This document shows positions 1-8,744 of a stretch of 45,668 nt of DNA, piece after piece. How positions within the stretch are numbered: the stretch's first letter is position 1; each line of letters begins with the position of its first letter. The position numbers were made by a program, and so were the translations under genes. This DNA comes from Acidimicrobiia bacterium (GTDB taxonomy: Bacteria > Actinomycetota > Acidimicrobiia > Acidimicrobiales > Bin134): the NCBI GenBank assembly GCA_009842675.1, contig VYEX01000016.1, positions 4,932-50,599 of the forward strand. Reading direction: 5' to 3'. The notes beneath the pieces are model-generated. The model did no database searches, was not told the origin of the DNA, and saw only the letters and a program-made list of their open reading frames with translations.

Positions 1-39
1 CTGGCCCGTCACGCAACCGAACCAGAAGCCCCAAGCTGA
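1..39 (+). CDS. 3' end of an upstream gene (partial, unidentified)
   Basis: The window opens inside a reading frame that gives LARHATEPEAPS and stops at TGA 37-39. That stop overlaps the ATG of the next gene (ATG at 39-41). Only 12 residues are visible, so no domain can be recognised. In many actinobacteria the gene before an alpha-E protein encodes a circularly permuted ATP-grasp protein, so that is the likely identity, inferred from context only. Confidence 0.5.
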   Translation: MARHATEPEAPS

Positions 40-1058
40 TGCTGGCCCGTCACGCCGAGGACATGTTCTGGGCCGGCCGCTACCTGGAGCGGGCCGAGGA
101 CACCGCCCGAATGGTGCGGGCCACCCTCCTCAGCACTGTGGCCGAGAGCCCGGCCCAGGCCATCGACCGGATGCAGAACCTGATCAGCACACTGCGGCTG
201 GAAGTGCCCGCCCCCACCCAAGACGTGGAGACCATGGCCGAGAGCATCACGCCGTCGCCGCCCATGCTGCGGAGCGAGGCCGGGCTGGGCATCGACGTGC
301 AGGCGGCGGCCACCCGCCTGGTGGCCTCACCGGCTCTGGCCGGGTCGGTGGCGTTCTGCATCGGCCGCACCAGGGAGAACTTCCGCTCTCTGCGAGACCA
401 GATCCCCTCGGAGCTGTGGGAACAGATCAACGAATTCCATCTGCGGCTTCGTCAAGGCGACTTCCCTGCGACCATGGAACAAGACCCGTTCCAAACCCTC
501 GACTTCATCCGGGTGAGCTGCCAGTCGCTCACCGGTGTCATCAGCTCGTCGATGGCCCAGGGCGAGGGCTACCGGTTCCTGGTGCTGGGCCAGATGCTGG
601 AGCGGGCGCTGATGACCTGCCGATTGGTCAGCGTCCGCTACCCCGAGCTCGACGGATCGTCCTACGACGAGATGGCCCTCACCCTCCGGTCGGTGTCGGC
701 CCTGGAGGCCTACCAGCGAGCCAGCCAGTCGTCTCCCGTGGGCTCTGATGTGGCCCGATTCCTCATGGTCAACGACTCATTCCCCCGGTCGGTGCTCTAT
801 TGCCTGCGGGCCAGCGAGGCCCACGTGCAAGCGTTGGCCGCCAACGGCCGGCCCCCGCCTCTCCGGCGTTTGGCCCAGCTCCGCTCCGAGCTGGAGTATG
901 CCGACTTCGACACCATGGTGGGCGACCTGCCCCGCCATCTGTCTGCTCTGGAAGACGGGGTGCGAGATGCGGCCAATCTGGTGGGCAACCACTTCTTCCG
1001 CAACGCCGAGTCGTTCGACCTCCACAGCCAGGCCATCATGCCGGGAGTGTCGTCGTGA
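39..1058 (+). CDS. Alpha-E domain protein (DUF403 family)
   Basis: The 339-residue protein begins MLARHAEDMFWAGRYLERAE, the characteristic start of the alpha-E (DUF403) family, a mostly helical family of about 310-330 residues. Its biochemical role is not firmly known. It is usually encoded with a circularly permuted ATP-grasp protein and a transglutaminase-like protein, and the trio is thought to act in peptide ligation or modification. Here the start overlaps the stop of the previous gene and the stop overlaps the GTG of the transglutaminase gene, which fits a translationally coupled operon. The ATG at 39 is preferred because it matches the family's N-terminus exactly. There are no signal peptide or membrane segments. 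Confidence 0.88.
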   Translation: MLARHAEDMFWAGRYLERAEDTARMVRATLLSTVAESPAQAIDRMQNLISTLRLEVPAPTQDVETMAESITPSPPMLRSEAGLGIDVQAAATRLVASPALAGSVAFCIGRTRENFRSLRDQIPSELWEQINEFHLRLRQGDFPATMEQDPFQTLDFIRVSCQSLTGVISSSMAQGEGYRFLVLGQMLERALMTCRLVSVRYPELDGSSYDEMALTLRSVSALEAYQRASQSSPVGSDVARFLMVNDSFPRSVLYCLRASEAHVQALAANGRPPPLRRLAQLRSELEYADFDTMVGDLPRHLSALEDGVRDAANLVGNHFFRNAESFDLHSQAIMPGVSS

Positions 1059-2011
1059 GACTGGACATCAGCTATCGCACCAGGTTTGCGTTCGACGCTC
1101 CGGTGCGGGAGTCCCAGAACGAGATGCGGGCCTGTCCGGTCTCCGATGAGCGACAGCAGTTGCTCAACTATCGGGTGGTCGTCGAGCCGTCGGCCAGGAT
1201 GCTGTCGTTCACCGACTATTGGGGCACTCGGGTGGACCATTTCGGCGTCACCGACTCCCATACCGTGCTCGAGGTGACCGCGGAGGCTTCGGTGGAGACC
1301 CAAGACCCGCCGCCGGTCTCCACCGGCCCGCCGTTGGACACGCTGAAGGTGCCGGGGTTCCGCGATCGACACGAGGAGTTCCTCAAGCGCAGCCCCCACA
1401 CAAACTGGAACGAGGACATAGCCCAAGCGGCCCGCAGCCTTGCCGAGGCCAACGGGTCGAATGTGGCCAGCGCGGTGATGGAGGTCAGTGGGTACGTCGG
1501 AGACAAGCTCACCTATGAGCCCGGTGCCACCGACATCGGCGAGCCCATTGCCGACATAGCGGCCATGGGAGTCGGCGTCTGCCAGGACTACGCCCACCTG
1601 GCCGTGGCCCTGTGCCGGAGCATCGGCATCCCGGCCCGTTATGTGTCGGGCTACCTGTTCTCCAGCGACGACCGCACCGGCAGCATCGAAGGCGACTTGG
1701 TGAGGGTGCAGACCCATGCCTGGTTCGAGGCGGCCGTCCCCGGTTTGGGCTGGCTGCCGCTCGATCCCACCAACCAACTGGCGGTGGGCCGCCAGCACGT
1801 GAAGATCGGCCACGGCCGCGACTACGACGATGTGCCCCCGTTGCGGGGCGTCTACTCCGGACCGGGTACTCCCACCGTGGAGGCGTCAGTGGAGATCCGC
1901 CGGATGGACCCGGCCCGCCCGCCGTCGGCGCCCATGCAGCCCTCGCTCCAGCGGCCCGTGCAAGCCCCCCGCACCCGCCAGCAACAGGAACAGCAGCAGC
2001 AACAGCAGTGA
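1055..2011 (+). CDS. Transglutaminase-like cysteine protease family protein
   Basis: The frame is open further upstream, but GTG 1055 overlaps the previous stop by 4 bp and gives MRLDISYRTRFAFDAPV, the usual N-terminal beta-domain of bacterial transglutaminase-like proteins; this yields 318 residues. The catalytic triad is visible: Cys176 in GVGVCQDYAH, His221 in THAWFEA and Asp237 in LPLDPTN. The family includes cysteine peptidases and amidases, often paired with alpha-E and ATP-grasp proteins, so a role in processing a small peptide is plausible. The C-terminus is a low-complexity tail rich in Pro, Arg and Gln that ends in a run of Gln, probably disordered. No secretion signal is seen, so it is probably cytoplasmic. 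Confidence 0.88.
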   Translation: MRLDISYRTRFAFDAPVRESQNEMRACPVSDERQQLLNYRVVVEPSARMLSFTDYWGTRVDHFGVTDSHTVLEVTAEASVETQDPPPVSTGPPLDTLKVPGFRDRHEEFLKRSPHTNWNEDIAQAARSLAEANGSNVASAVMEVSGYVGDKLTYEPGATDIGEPIADIAAMGVGVCQDYAHLAVALCRSIGIPARYVSGYLFSSDDRTGSIEGDLVRVQTHAWFEAAVPGLGWLPLDPTNQLAVGRQHVKIGHGRDYDDVPPLRGVYSGPGTPTVEASVEIRRMDPARPPSAPMQPSLQRPVQAPRTRQQQEQQQQQQ

Positions 2012-2018
2012 AAATCGG

Positions 2019-2062
2019 GCTGGGCTAGATCGAGGCTGGGCTAGATCGAGGCTGGGCTAGAT
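2019..2062 (+). repeat. 16-bp tandem repeat (2.75 copies) at a convergent gene junction
   Basis: The unit GCTGGGCTAGATCGAG occurs at 2019-2034 and 2035-2050, followed by 12 matching bases at 2051-2062. Each copy contains CTAG, a stop triplet on both strands. The last copy supplies the TAG stop (2057-2059, minus) of the permease gene. It lies between the transglutaminase gene stop at 2011 and the convergent permease gene. Confidence 0.85.
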
Positions 2063-2932
2063 GCGGGCCTCGCGCACGTCGAGGCGCCGGAGCATCTCGT
2101 CGCCCACGAAGTTCAACGCCATGAGCGTGACGAACATCACCCCGCCGGTGATCAGGGCGATGTGGGGGGCGTCTTCCAGCCTTCCCTTTCCGGCCGACAG
2201 GATGTTGCCCCAGGTGATGCTGGGCGAGCCCACGCTCACCCCGATGAACGACAGGCTTCCCTCGGCGATGATCACGATCCCCATGGCCAGAAAGGCGATG
2301 GAGGCCAAGGCCGGCACCACGTTGGGCAGCACTTCCCGGAACAGCAAGCGGGGCCAGCGGGCCCCCATCATGTCGGCCACGGTCACGAACTCCCGGGCGG
2401 CGAACCGCAGCGCTTGGGCCCGGGCGATGCGGGCGATGGCCGGGATGGTCAAGATGGTCACCGCGATGGTGACGTTGAAGTAGCTCTGGCCCAGCATGGT
2501 CACGATGAACAGGGCGAACACCAGCGCGGGCAGGGCCAGCGCCACGTTGACCACGCTGCTGATCCCGAGGTCGATCCACTTGCCGAAGTAGCCGGCCACC
2601 ACCCCCAGCACACCGCCAACCACGATCCCGATGCCCACCGCCGGACCGGCGATGGACAGCGACAGCCGACCGCCCCACACCGAGCGGGCGAACATGTCCC
2701 GGCCCAGCTGGTCGGTGCCGAACCAGTTTGACCACGATGGACCCTCTTCGGGCGGCCCGGACAGCGGCTTGTGGGGGTCGTCCAGAAATCCCAGCCACGG
2801 GGCCAGCACGGCGCTGGCGACCACCAGAACCAACCACCCCACCGACACCCACAGGGCGACGTTGTGCCGACGGCGGCGAGGAGCCACGTCGGGCTGGGAA
2901 CCCGTGATGGCGGTGGTGTGGGCGTCGGTCAT
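2057..2932 (-). CDS. ABC transporter permease, DppC/OppC type
   Basis: This 291-residue inner-membrane permease belongs to the peptide/nickel (family 5) importers. It starts with a basic cytoplasmic segment (APRRRRHNVALWVSVGWLV) and a first transmembrane helix. The DppC hallmark FGTDQLGRDMFARSVWGGR follows at about residue 70, and then five further hydrophobic segments. The EAA-type coupling loop REFVTVADMMGARWPRLLF contacts the ATPase. The start codon overlaps the stop of the DppB-type gene by 4 bp, so the two permeases are translationally coupled. No ATPase gene follows; the operon ends here against a convergent gene. The ligand is unknown and could be a peptide or another small solute. Confidence 0.9.
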   Translation of the reverse strand: MTDAHTTAITGSQPDVAPRRRRHNVALWVSVGWLVLVVASAVLAPWLGFLDDPHKPLSGPPEEGPSWSNWFGTDQLGRDMFARSVWGGRLSLSIAGPAVGIGIVVGGVLGVVAGYFGKWIDLGISSVVNVALALPALVFALFIVTMLGQSYFNVTIAVTILTIPAIARIARAQALRFAAREFVTVADMMGARWPRLLFREVLPNVVPALASIAFLAMGIVIIAEGSLSFIGVSVGSPSITWGNILSAGKGRLEDAPHIALITGGVMFVTLMALNFVGDEMLRRLDVREARI

Positions 2933-3873
2933 TTTCGCCGTATCCGAGGATCGAGCACCGAGTAGAGAAGGTCGACCATCGTGGTCACGGTCACAAAGAC
3001 CGCCGCGATCAACGCCACCAGAGTCTGCACTAGCAGGAATTCCCGGGCCGCCACCCAGCTCACCAGCAACGAACCCACCCCGTCGAGGTCGAACAGGAAC
3101 TCCACCACGATGGCCCCGTTCACCGCTTGGGCGGCCTGGATGCCGAAGATGGTCAACAGCGTGAAGCTCGACGGGCGCAGCACGTGGCGGATGAGCACAT
3201 GGCGCACCGGCAGGCCCTTGGCCCGGGCCGTCCCCACGAAATCCTCTTGCAGCGTGCCGATGACGTCAGTACGCAGCAGTCTCAGATAGATGGGCAACAG
3301 CCCGGCGGCCAGCGTTATGGAGGGAAGGAACATCACCCTGAAATGGGCGCCCAGCCCCTCTGAGATCGGCTGATAGCCACTCAAGTCGAACCAGTCCAGC
3401 CTCACCGCGAAAATCAGGATCAGCACCAGCCCGAGCACGAACACCGGGGTGGACAAGAGCGCGAACGCCCCTCCACTGGCGACCTTGTCGCCCACGCTGT
3501 TCTGTTTGTATCCCGTCCACAGCCCTAGGGGAATGGCCAGGCCTAATGCCAGTACCTGGGAATAGGCCAGCAGCAGCAGGGTGCGGGGCAGCGCGGTGTT
3601 GAGGGCCTCGCCGAACGAGCGCCCGGTGAGGTACGACTTGCCGAAGTCGCCGGTGAGCACGTCGCCGCCCCACTTGGCCCATTGCACGATGACCGGGTCG
3701 TCGAGGTTGCGATCCTGTTCGCATTCGGCAATCTGCTCCTCGGTGGCCGCCCCGCCGAACGCGGCAACGCACGGGTTGCCGGGAAGCAGGTTCAGCATCC
3801 AATAGAACAGCAGCGTTACGGCCAGCACCACCAGGGCAAGCTGGGCCAGGCGCATCCCGAAGAAACGGAGCAC
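2929..3873 (-). CDS. ABC transporter permease, DppB/OppB type
   Basis: This 314-residue permease has the family's N-terminus (MLRFFGMRLAQLALVVLAVT, first membrane helix). A periplasmic loop after the first helix carries two Cys residues (NPCVAAFGG and IAECEQD), which could form a disulphide. About five more membrane segments follow. The EAA loop is recognisable as TDVIGTLQEDFVGTARAKGL. It forms the heterodimeric channel with the DppC-type subunit encoded immediately downstream (4-bp overlap). The upstream neighbour is a binding lipoprotein 53 bp away, so this is the third-to-fourth step of one operon. Confidence 0.9.
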   Translation of the reverse strand: MLRFFGMRLAQLALVVLAVTLLFYWMLNLLPGNPCVAAFGGAATEEQIAECEQDRNLDDPVIVQWAKWGGDVLTGDFGKSYLTGRSFGEALNTALPRTLLLLAYSQVLALGLAIPLGLWTGYKQNSVGDKVASGGAFALLSTPVFVLGLVLILIFAVRLDWFDLSGYQPISEGLGAHFRVMFLPSITLAAGLLPIYLRLLRTDVIGTLQEDFVGTARAKGLPVRHVLIRHVLRPSSFTLLTIFGIQAAQAVNGAIVVEFLFDLDGVGSLLVSWVAAREFLLVQTLVALIAAVFVTVTTMVDLLYSVLDPRIRRK

Positions 3874-3926
3874 TGGCCTCTCCTGTCCCTCGGCCCGTTA
3901 GCGCCCTTCTTCGCCGGAACCGGCCT

Positions 3927-5741
3927 CTACTGCTCGATCCAGGTCTCGGTCAAGAAGACCCTGCCGCTGAAGATCCTCTCGTGTCGGGCGCCGCCGTCAA
4001 GGGTGAGGTTGTCAACCCCATGCACGTGGTCGTAGGTGGCGAACAGCCAATTGGAGTTGTAGAACCAGATGTAATGGGCGCTCTCGCCGAACGCCCGGTT
4101 GATGTCCTCGGCCAGCTCTCTTAGTCGATCGGGGTCGGTGGTGGTCAGAACCTCGTCCAGAGCGGCGTCAATCGCCGGGTTGTTGATGCGGCCGAAGTTC
4201 AGCGCGATCCCTTGGCCGAATTTGCTGTGCCACCAAGTCCGCTCCGGAGCCACGCCAAAGCCCTCGTGCTGGCGCCACAAGAACGCGGAGAAGTTGCCGA
4301 ACACCGCGTTGGTGATCAACTCGGCCTGGTCCACCTGGGTGATGTTCACGTCCAGCCCGCAGTCATTCCACATGGTGGCAATCAACTCGGTGCTGAGGAG
4401 GTTGGCCGGGTCGTTGGTGGTGCCCAGGTCCACACTTGATACGCCCAGACGGGCAATGGTGGCGCTGCCGGTGCCGGGGTCGTACCCCGGGAATCCGGTG
4501 TCTTCCAGATAGCCGGGCGTCCCGGGTGAGAACGGGCCGTTGTCCGGTACCTGCCCATCCCAGCGAAGGGTGCTGTAGGTCTGGCGGTCGGTGCACTGGG
4601 CGATTGCCCGGCGGAACTCCACGTCGTTGAACGGGGCCCGGGAGTTGTTCAACAGCAGATAGGTGGTCTCTGCGTACCGATCCTCCTGCCAGTAGGTCTT
4701 GAACTCCTCGTTGTAGTCGTCCACCCTGAGCCCCTCGTTCACACTGCTGGCATCGAGGTCGCCCGACCGAAGCGCGGCATACCGGGCATCGGTATCGGGG
4801 ATGGGCCGGAAGTCGATGCCATCAAGGTAGGGAAGCTGACGGCCCTCGGCGTCGGTGCGCCAGTAGTTGGGGTTGCGCACCATCCGGGTCACCTCGTTGG
4901 GAATCCACTCGTCCAGCATGAACGGGCCGGTGCCGATGGGATTACGGGCCGCCTCCTCTTGGCCCAGGTCGTGCATGGATGGCGCTCCGAAGTAGCCGAG
5001 ATGGCTGGTCAGGAAGCTGGGGAGGGCGGCATACGATCTTCCGAACACCATCTTGATGGACACATCGTCCAATACCTCGATGGACTGAATCTCCCAGTCG
5101 CTGACGATTATGCCGGTGAGGGTGCCCTTGGCCTGCTCCTCGAAATGCCGCTTCAGCGCGGCTGCGTCTGCCGGCGACCCGTCGTGGAACATGAGCCCCG
5201 GACGCAGGGTCAGAGTCCACTCGGTGAAGTCATCGTTAGAGGTGAAGCTCTCCAGCAGGTTGGGGACAATCGTCCCGTCGGAGCCTTCGACGGTCAGCGT
5301 GTCGTACAGGGCGCGGAACAGGATGTGGCCCGACACCGCGGCCTGGGCATTCACCGGGTTCAAGCCGTTGGTGGTCTCGGCCTCCAACCCCACAATCAGC
5401 GTGCCGCCGTACTGGGGCTCCATGGCAGCATCGGGGGCTTCGGTGTCATCGGCTTCGGGGGCAGGTGCGGTGTCTTCCGTAGTGCCTGCGTCTTGCTCGC
5501 CGCCATCGTCGGTGCTGGGAGCGGGGGCCTCATCGCCATCGTCGGTGCTGGGAGCGGGAGCCTCGTCACCGTCATCTCCTGAGGGCGTCTCGGGAGCCGC
5601 TGTGGCCTCGGCCGCTACCCCGCTCCCGGCGTCATCGTCGTCGTTCCCGCCTCCGCAAGCTGTGGCCACCAGCGCCAGTGCGCAGAGCAGAGCCAGCCAC
5701 CGCCACCGCGCTTGCTTCGAAACCCGCCAAAGTTCAGCCAT
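3927..5741 (-). CDS. Family 5 extracellular solute-binding lipoprotein (copy 1)
   Basis: The 604-residue protein has a lipoprotein signal peptide: basic start, hydrophobic stretch and lipobox VATAC with Cys29. An acidic low-complexity linker follows, running to about residue 110 and containing an 11-residue tandem repeat. The mature domain is SBP_bac_5, the binding subunit of peptide/nickel-type ABC importers, recognisable from YGGTLIVGLE, LRPGLMFHDGSPADA, the NPIGTGPFMLDEW motif and RNPNYWRTDAEGRQLPYLD. It captures the solute outside the membrane for the two permeases. It is clearly paralogous to the protein encoded just upstream (same motifs, same length), so the pair arose by duplication. 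The ligand cannot be read from sequence. Confidence 0.9.
   Translation of the reverse strand: MAELWRVSKQARWRWLALLCALALVATACGGGNDDDDAGSGVAAEATAAPETPSGDDGDEAPAPSTDDGDEAPAPSTDDGGEQDAGTTEDTAPAPEADDTEAPDAAMEPQYGGTLIVGLEAETTNGLNPVNAQAAVSGHILFRALYDTLTVEGSDGTIVPNLLESFTSNDDFTEWTLTLRPGLMFHDGSPADAAALKRHFEEQAKGTLTGIIVSDWEIQSIEVLDDVSIKMVFGRSYAALPSFLTSHLGYFGAPSMHDLGQEEAARNPIGTGPFMLDEWIPNEVTRMVRNPNYWRTDAEGRQLPYLDGIDFRPIPDTDARYAALRSGDLDASSVNEGLRVDDYNEEFKTYWQEDRYAETTYLLLNNSRAPFNDVEFRRAIAQCTDRQTYSTLRWDGQVPDNGPFSPGTPGYLEDTGFPGYDPGTGSATIARLGVSSVDLGTTNDPANLLSTELIATMWNDCGLDVNITQVDQAELITNAVFGNFSAFLWRQHEGFGVAPERTWWHSKFGQGIALNFGRINNPAIDAALDEVLTTTDPDRLRELAEDINRAFGESAHYIWFYNSNWLFATYDHVHGVDNLTLDGGARHERIFSGRVFLTETWIEQ
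5501..5566 (-). repeat. 33-bp in-frame tandem repeat in a lipoprotein linker
   Basis: Two near-identical 33-bp units (5501-5533 and 5534-5566) lie inside the binding-protein gene. They encode the 11-residue unit DDGDEAPAPST twice in the acidic linker between the lipidated Cys and the binding domain. Such in-frame repeats can change linker length by slippage or recombination without breaking the frame. Confidence 0.85.
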
Positions 5742-5812
5742 GACACGATCCCCCCATGTCGAAAGGTCTCACCAAGTTACCGCAGCAGGCAAAGACGCGC
5801 TCCCAAACCTCC

Positions 5813-7654
5813 CTACCCTTCGTCCAGCCACGTCTCGGCCAAAAAGGCCCGTCCCAGGAAGATCTTGGGGTGCTCTCCGCCCTCTGGGAGCGTGAGGTTG
5901 TCGATGCCGTTCACGTAGTCGTGGGCGGCAATCAGCCACCGCGAGTGGTAGAGCCAGATGTTGTAGACGCCGTCGGCAAAGGCCCGGTTGACCTCCTCGG
6001 CCAGCTCCCGCTGCCGCTCCTCGTCGTCGGTGGTGATGACCTCGTCCAGCGCCGCGTCGATCCGGGAGTCGACGACCCGCCCGAAGTTGATGGCCGGCAC
6101 CGGCGGTGGCGGACTGTAGCCGCTGTGCCACCAGAACCGCTCCATGGCCAGGCTGTACCCGCTGTGGTTGACCGCGATGAACACGTCGAAGTTTCCGAAT
6201 ACTGCGATGGTCACCGCCTCGGTTTGCAGCATCTGGTTGATGCCCACATCCAAGCCGCACTCACCCCACATCTGGACCAACAATTCGGCTTGCAGCAGGT
6301 CCAATGTGGTGACCGTGGTGACGATGTCGAAGCTGGGCGCGCCCAACCGCTCGAATGTGGCTCGACCGGCATCAGGGTCGTAATCCGGGAACCCGGAGTC
6401 CTCCAGGTAGCCGGGCGTCCCCGGTGAGAACGGGCCGGTGGCGGGAGGCTGTCCGTCCCAGAGAATGGTGTTGAGAGTCTGCCGGTCGGTGCACTGGGCC
6501 AGCGCCCGGCGCATCTCCACGTTGTTGAACGGCGGTCTCGAGGTGTTCATCAACACCCCAGTGGTGGCCGAGTACTGCTCGCCTTGCCAAAAGGCCTTGA
6601 AGTCCTCGTTGTACTCCTCGACCCTCCGGCCCCCGTTGTCGAGGCTGGCATCCACATCGTCAGCCCGCAGAGCGTTGAACCGGGTCTCATCGTCTTCGAA
6701 GGGGCGGAACTCGATGGCGTCGAGATAGGGAAGCTGGCGCCCCTCCGCGTCGGTGCGCCAGTAGTTGGGATTGCGCACCAGTCGGGTTTCCTCATGTTCA
6801 ACCCACTCATCCAGCATGAATGGACCGGTTCCGATCGGGTTGCGGGCGCTGTCGGTGCCGAGGTCGTACATGGCCGGCGCTCCCAGAAAGCCGCCCGCGC
6901 TGGTGAAGCCGAGGGGGAAGTCGACGAACGTCTTTCCCAGGCTGACCTTCACGGTCAAGTCGTCGATGGCCTCGAAGCCCTGAATCTCGGCTTCTTCAAT
7001 GGCCAGCCGTGACAGGGTGGCGTTGCCCAGCTCCTCCAAATGGCGGACAAGGGCCGCCGAGTTCACCGGCGAACCATCATGGAATGTGATCCCCGGGCGC
7101 AGCGTGAACGTCCACTCGGTGTAGTCGTCGTTGGGCGAGAAGCTCTCCAGCAGGAACGGAATCGCCTCGCCATCGGCCCCCTCGATGACCAGCGGATCGT
7201 AGAGCTGCCGCAGCACGATGTGTCCCGACGTGGCGGCCGACGTGGTGATCGGGTTCCACCCCCCGGTGGTCTCCGACTCCAGGGCGAACAGCAGCGTGCC
7301 GCCGTAGATCTCGTCAGACTCGGCTGGCGGCGGAGGGTCCTCCGGCGTGGTCGGGGCCGCGGTGGGCTCAGGGGTCTCCCCATCGGCGTCGCCGCTCTCC
7401 TGATCGTCCGCCCCCTCGTCTCCGGTGCTGTCGCCGCCCTCGTCGCCGTCATCGCCCCCGTCGCCGCCATCACCCGTCGGGGCCGGTGAAGAGGCTGCCT
7501 CCACCTCCACGCCGCCGCCATCGCTGCTGTCGCCGTCGCCTCCACCGCCGCAAGCCGATGCCAGCAGCGCGATCAGGCAAAGGGCAGCCAACCACCGCCA
7601 ACCCGCGTTTCTCAAGCCACGAGATCGATCGAACACCGAGGAACCTCCCGTCAC
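5813..7654 (-). CDS. Family 5 extracellular solute-binding lipoprotein (copy 2)
   Basis: A 613-residue paralogue of the adjacent binding protein. The lipobox is LASAC with Cys35. The linker to about residue 115 is very rich in Gly, Asp, Glu and Pro. The SBP_bac_5 domain then starts at about IYGGTLLFALESETTGGWNP and keeps the same landmarks as copy 1 (TLRPGITFHDGSP, NPIGTGPFMLDEW, RNPNYWRTDAEGRQLPYLD). The divergence is mainly in the ligand-facing central and C-terminal parts, so the two may bind different solutes for one shared permease pair. Its ATG is only 6 bp from the stop of the upstream oxygenase-like gene. A 71-bp spacer separates it from copy 1. Confidence 0.9.
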   Translation of the reverse strand: MTGGSSVFDRSRGLRNAGWRWLAALCLIALLASACGGGGDGDSSDGGGVEVEAASSPAPTGDGGDGGDDGDEGGDSTGDEGADDQESGDADGETPEPTAAPTTPEDPPPPAESDEIYGGTLLFALESETTGGWNPITTSAATSGHIVLRQLYDPLVIEGADGEAIPFLLESFSPNDDYTEWTFTLRPGITFHDGSPVNSAALVRHLEELGNATLSRLAIEEAEIQGFEAIDDLTVKVSLGKTFVDFPLGFTSAGGFLGAPAMYDLGTDSARNPIGTGPFMLDEWVEHEETRLVRNPNYWRTDAEGRQLPYLDAIEFRPFEDDETRFNALRADDVDASLDNGGRRVEEYNEDFKAFWQGEQYSATTGVLMNTSRPPFNNVEMRRALAQCTDRQTLNTILWDGQPPATGPFSPGTPGYLEDSGFPDYDPDAGRATFERLGAPSFDIVTTVTTLDLLQAELLVQMWGECGLDVGINQMLQTEAVTIAVFGNFDVFIAVNHSGYSLAMERFWWHSGYSPPPPVPAINFGRVVDSRIDAALDEVITTDDEERQRELAEEVNRAFADGVYNIWLYHSRWLIAAHDYVNGIDNLTLPEGGEHPKIFLGRAFLAETWLDEG

Positions 7655-7660
7655 AAACGG

Positions 7661-8653
7661 TCAGAAGCGTAGTTCAGGCGACAGATACGTGTTCCTAATC
7701 TGCTCACCGAATTCAGGACGAGTGAGTGCGTCAGGCCCGTCGGGCACCGCTACGCCCCGCTGAGCGCAGTCCTCGGCCATCGTGGCGATCAGCGTGGGCT
7801 CGTCCAGATCATCCAGATGCCGGTCGTAGATCTCGGCTTCGTCGGCGTCGTCGAACACAAACGCCTTCCACGACAACGACACCCGCACCTCGTCGAAGCC
7901 ATGGTGCACCGGCTCATGGCCGGGCTCCTCGATGATCCACCCGCGGTCGGGGGTCAGCGTGATGGTGGCTTCGAATCCGTAATTGGCGTAGTCGGCCTCA
8001 GCGCCGATGGATTCCACCCGATGGGGCATGTAGTCGTTGTCGCCCATAACGCCGTAGTTGTAGGGCGGGTCCACTGTCACCATGTCGCCGTCCCATCCCT
8101 CGGGCCAGTAGGTGAACTCTCCTCCCGCGCCCATGTAGTACCAGCACACCGCGGTGGCGATCCGCACCCGCCACCGGTCGAAGCACCCCGAGTGCATCAT
8201 GCAATTGAGCAGCCAGGTGGGGTATTCGTCCCGGCCGACCCCCCGAAAGGAGGGAATGTCGGTATGGCGGGCGTACTGGCCGCTGGGGGCGTTGATGTTC
8301 ACATAGGTGAAATAGGGCCGCACCACCTCGGCGCCGTAGAGCTGGCGGGCAGCCTCGATGAATCGGGGGTTGTTGACGACGGTGTCGGCCCCCTCCACGG
8401 CCTGCTCCTCGGCTCCCCATGTGGTGCGGAAAACGGGAGGCACCCGGGGCTCGCCGTTCACCACTTGCACGAACGAGGGGACGTCGCCGGTGCGGGCCCC
8501 GGCTCGCAGCGCGGCCCGGCTCTCGACGAACTCTGCGCCGGCCAGCGTCAGCGGGTGGGGCGACTGGCGCTGCAATATGCCCAGCAGCACGTCGGGGTCT
8601 TCCAGGGCCTGTTCCATGATGACCGGCGGCCGGGGCAGCGTCGTTGTGCGCAT
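7661..8653 (-). CDS. Probable Fe(II)-dependent (2-oxoglutarate type) oxygenase
   Basis: I chose ATG 8653 (330 residues, MRTTTLPRPPVIMEQALEDP) over an upstream ATG that would run into the divergent promoter region. The sequence shows an HxD pair (His130, Asp132 in YARHTDIPSF), a GGEFTYWPEG segment and a distal His211 in MPHRVES. This order resembles the HxD...H iron-binding facial triad of double-stranded beta-helix oxygenases. I do not recognise the exact family, and the 2-oxoglutarate-binding Arg is not certain. It is the first gene of the peptide-type ABC operon, 6 bp before a binding-protein gene, so it may act on the imported compound. A non-catalytic cupin-like role is the alternative. 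Confidence 0.5.
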   Translation of the reverse strand: MRTTTLPRPPVIMEQALEDPDVLLGILQRQSPHPLTLAGAEFVESRAALRAGARTGDVPSFVQVVNGEPRVPPVFRTTWGAEEQAVEGADTVVNNPRFIEAARQLYGAEVVRPYFTYVNINAPSGQYARHTDIPSFRGVGRDEYPTWLLNCMMHSGCFDRWRVRIATAVCWYYMGAGGEFTYWPEGWDGDMVTVDPPYNYGVMGDNDYMPHRVESIGAEADYANYGFEATITLTPDRGWIIEEPGHEPVHHGFDEVRVSLSWKAFVFDDADEAEIYDRHLDDLDEPTLIATMAEDCAQRGVAVPDGPDALTRPEFGEQIRNTYLSPELRF

Positions 8654-8744
8654 CACGACACAATACGGCACGGGGTAGGGTGGACCGGAAGGTCTCGGTC
8701 TGGTCGCCCGATGTGTCGACCGGTGGATCACCGGGAGGAATTCA

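Noticed and set aside
797..1813. 338-residue minus-strand open frame
   Set aside because: It is antisense to the alpha-E and transglutaminase genes, both of which show clear family motifs; the frame's composition is shadow-like.
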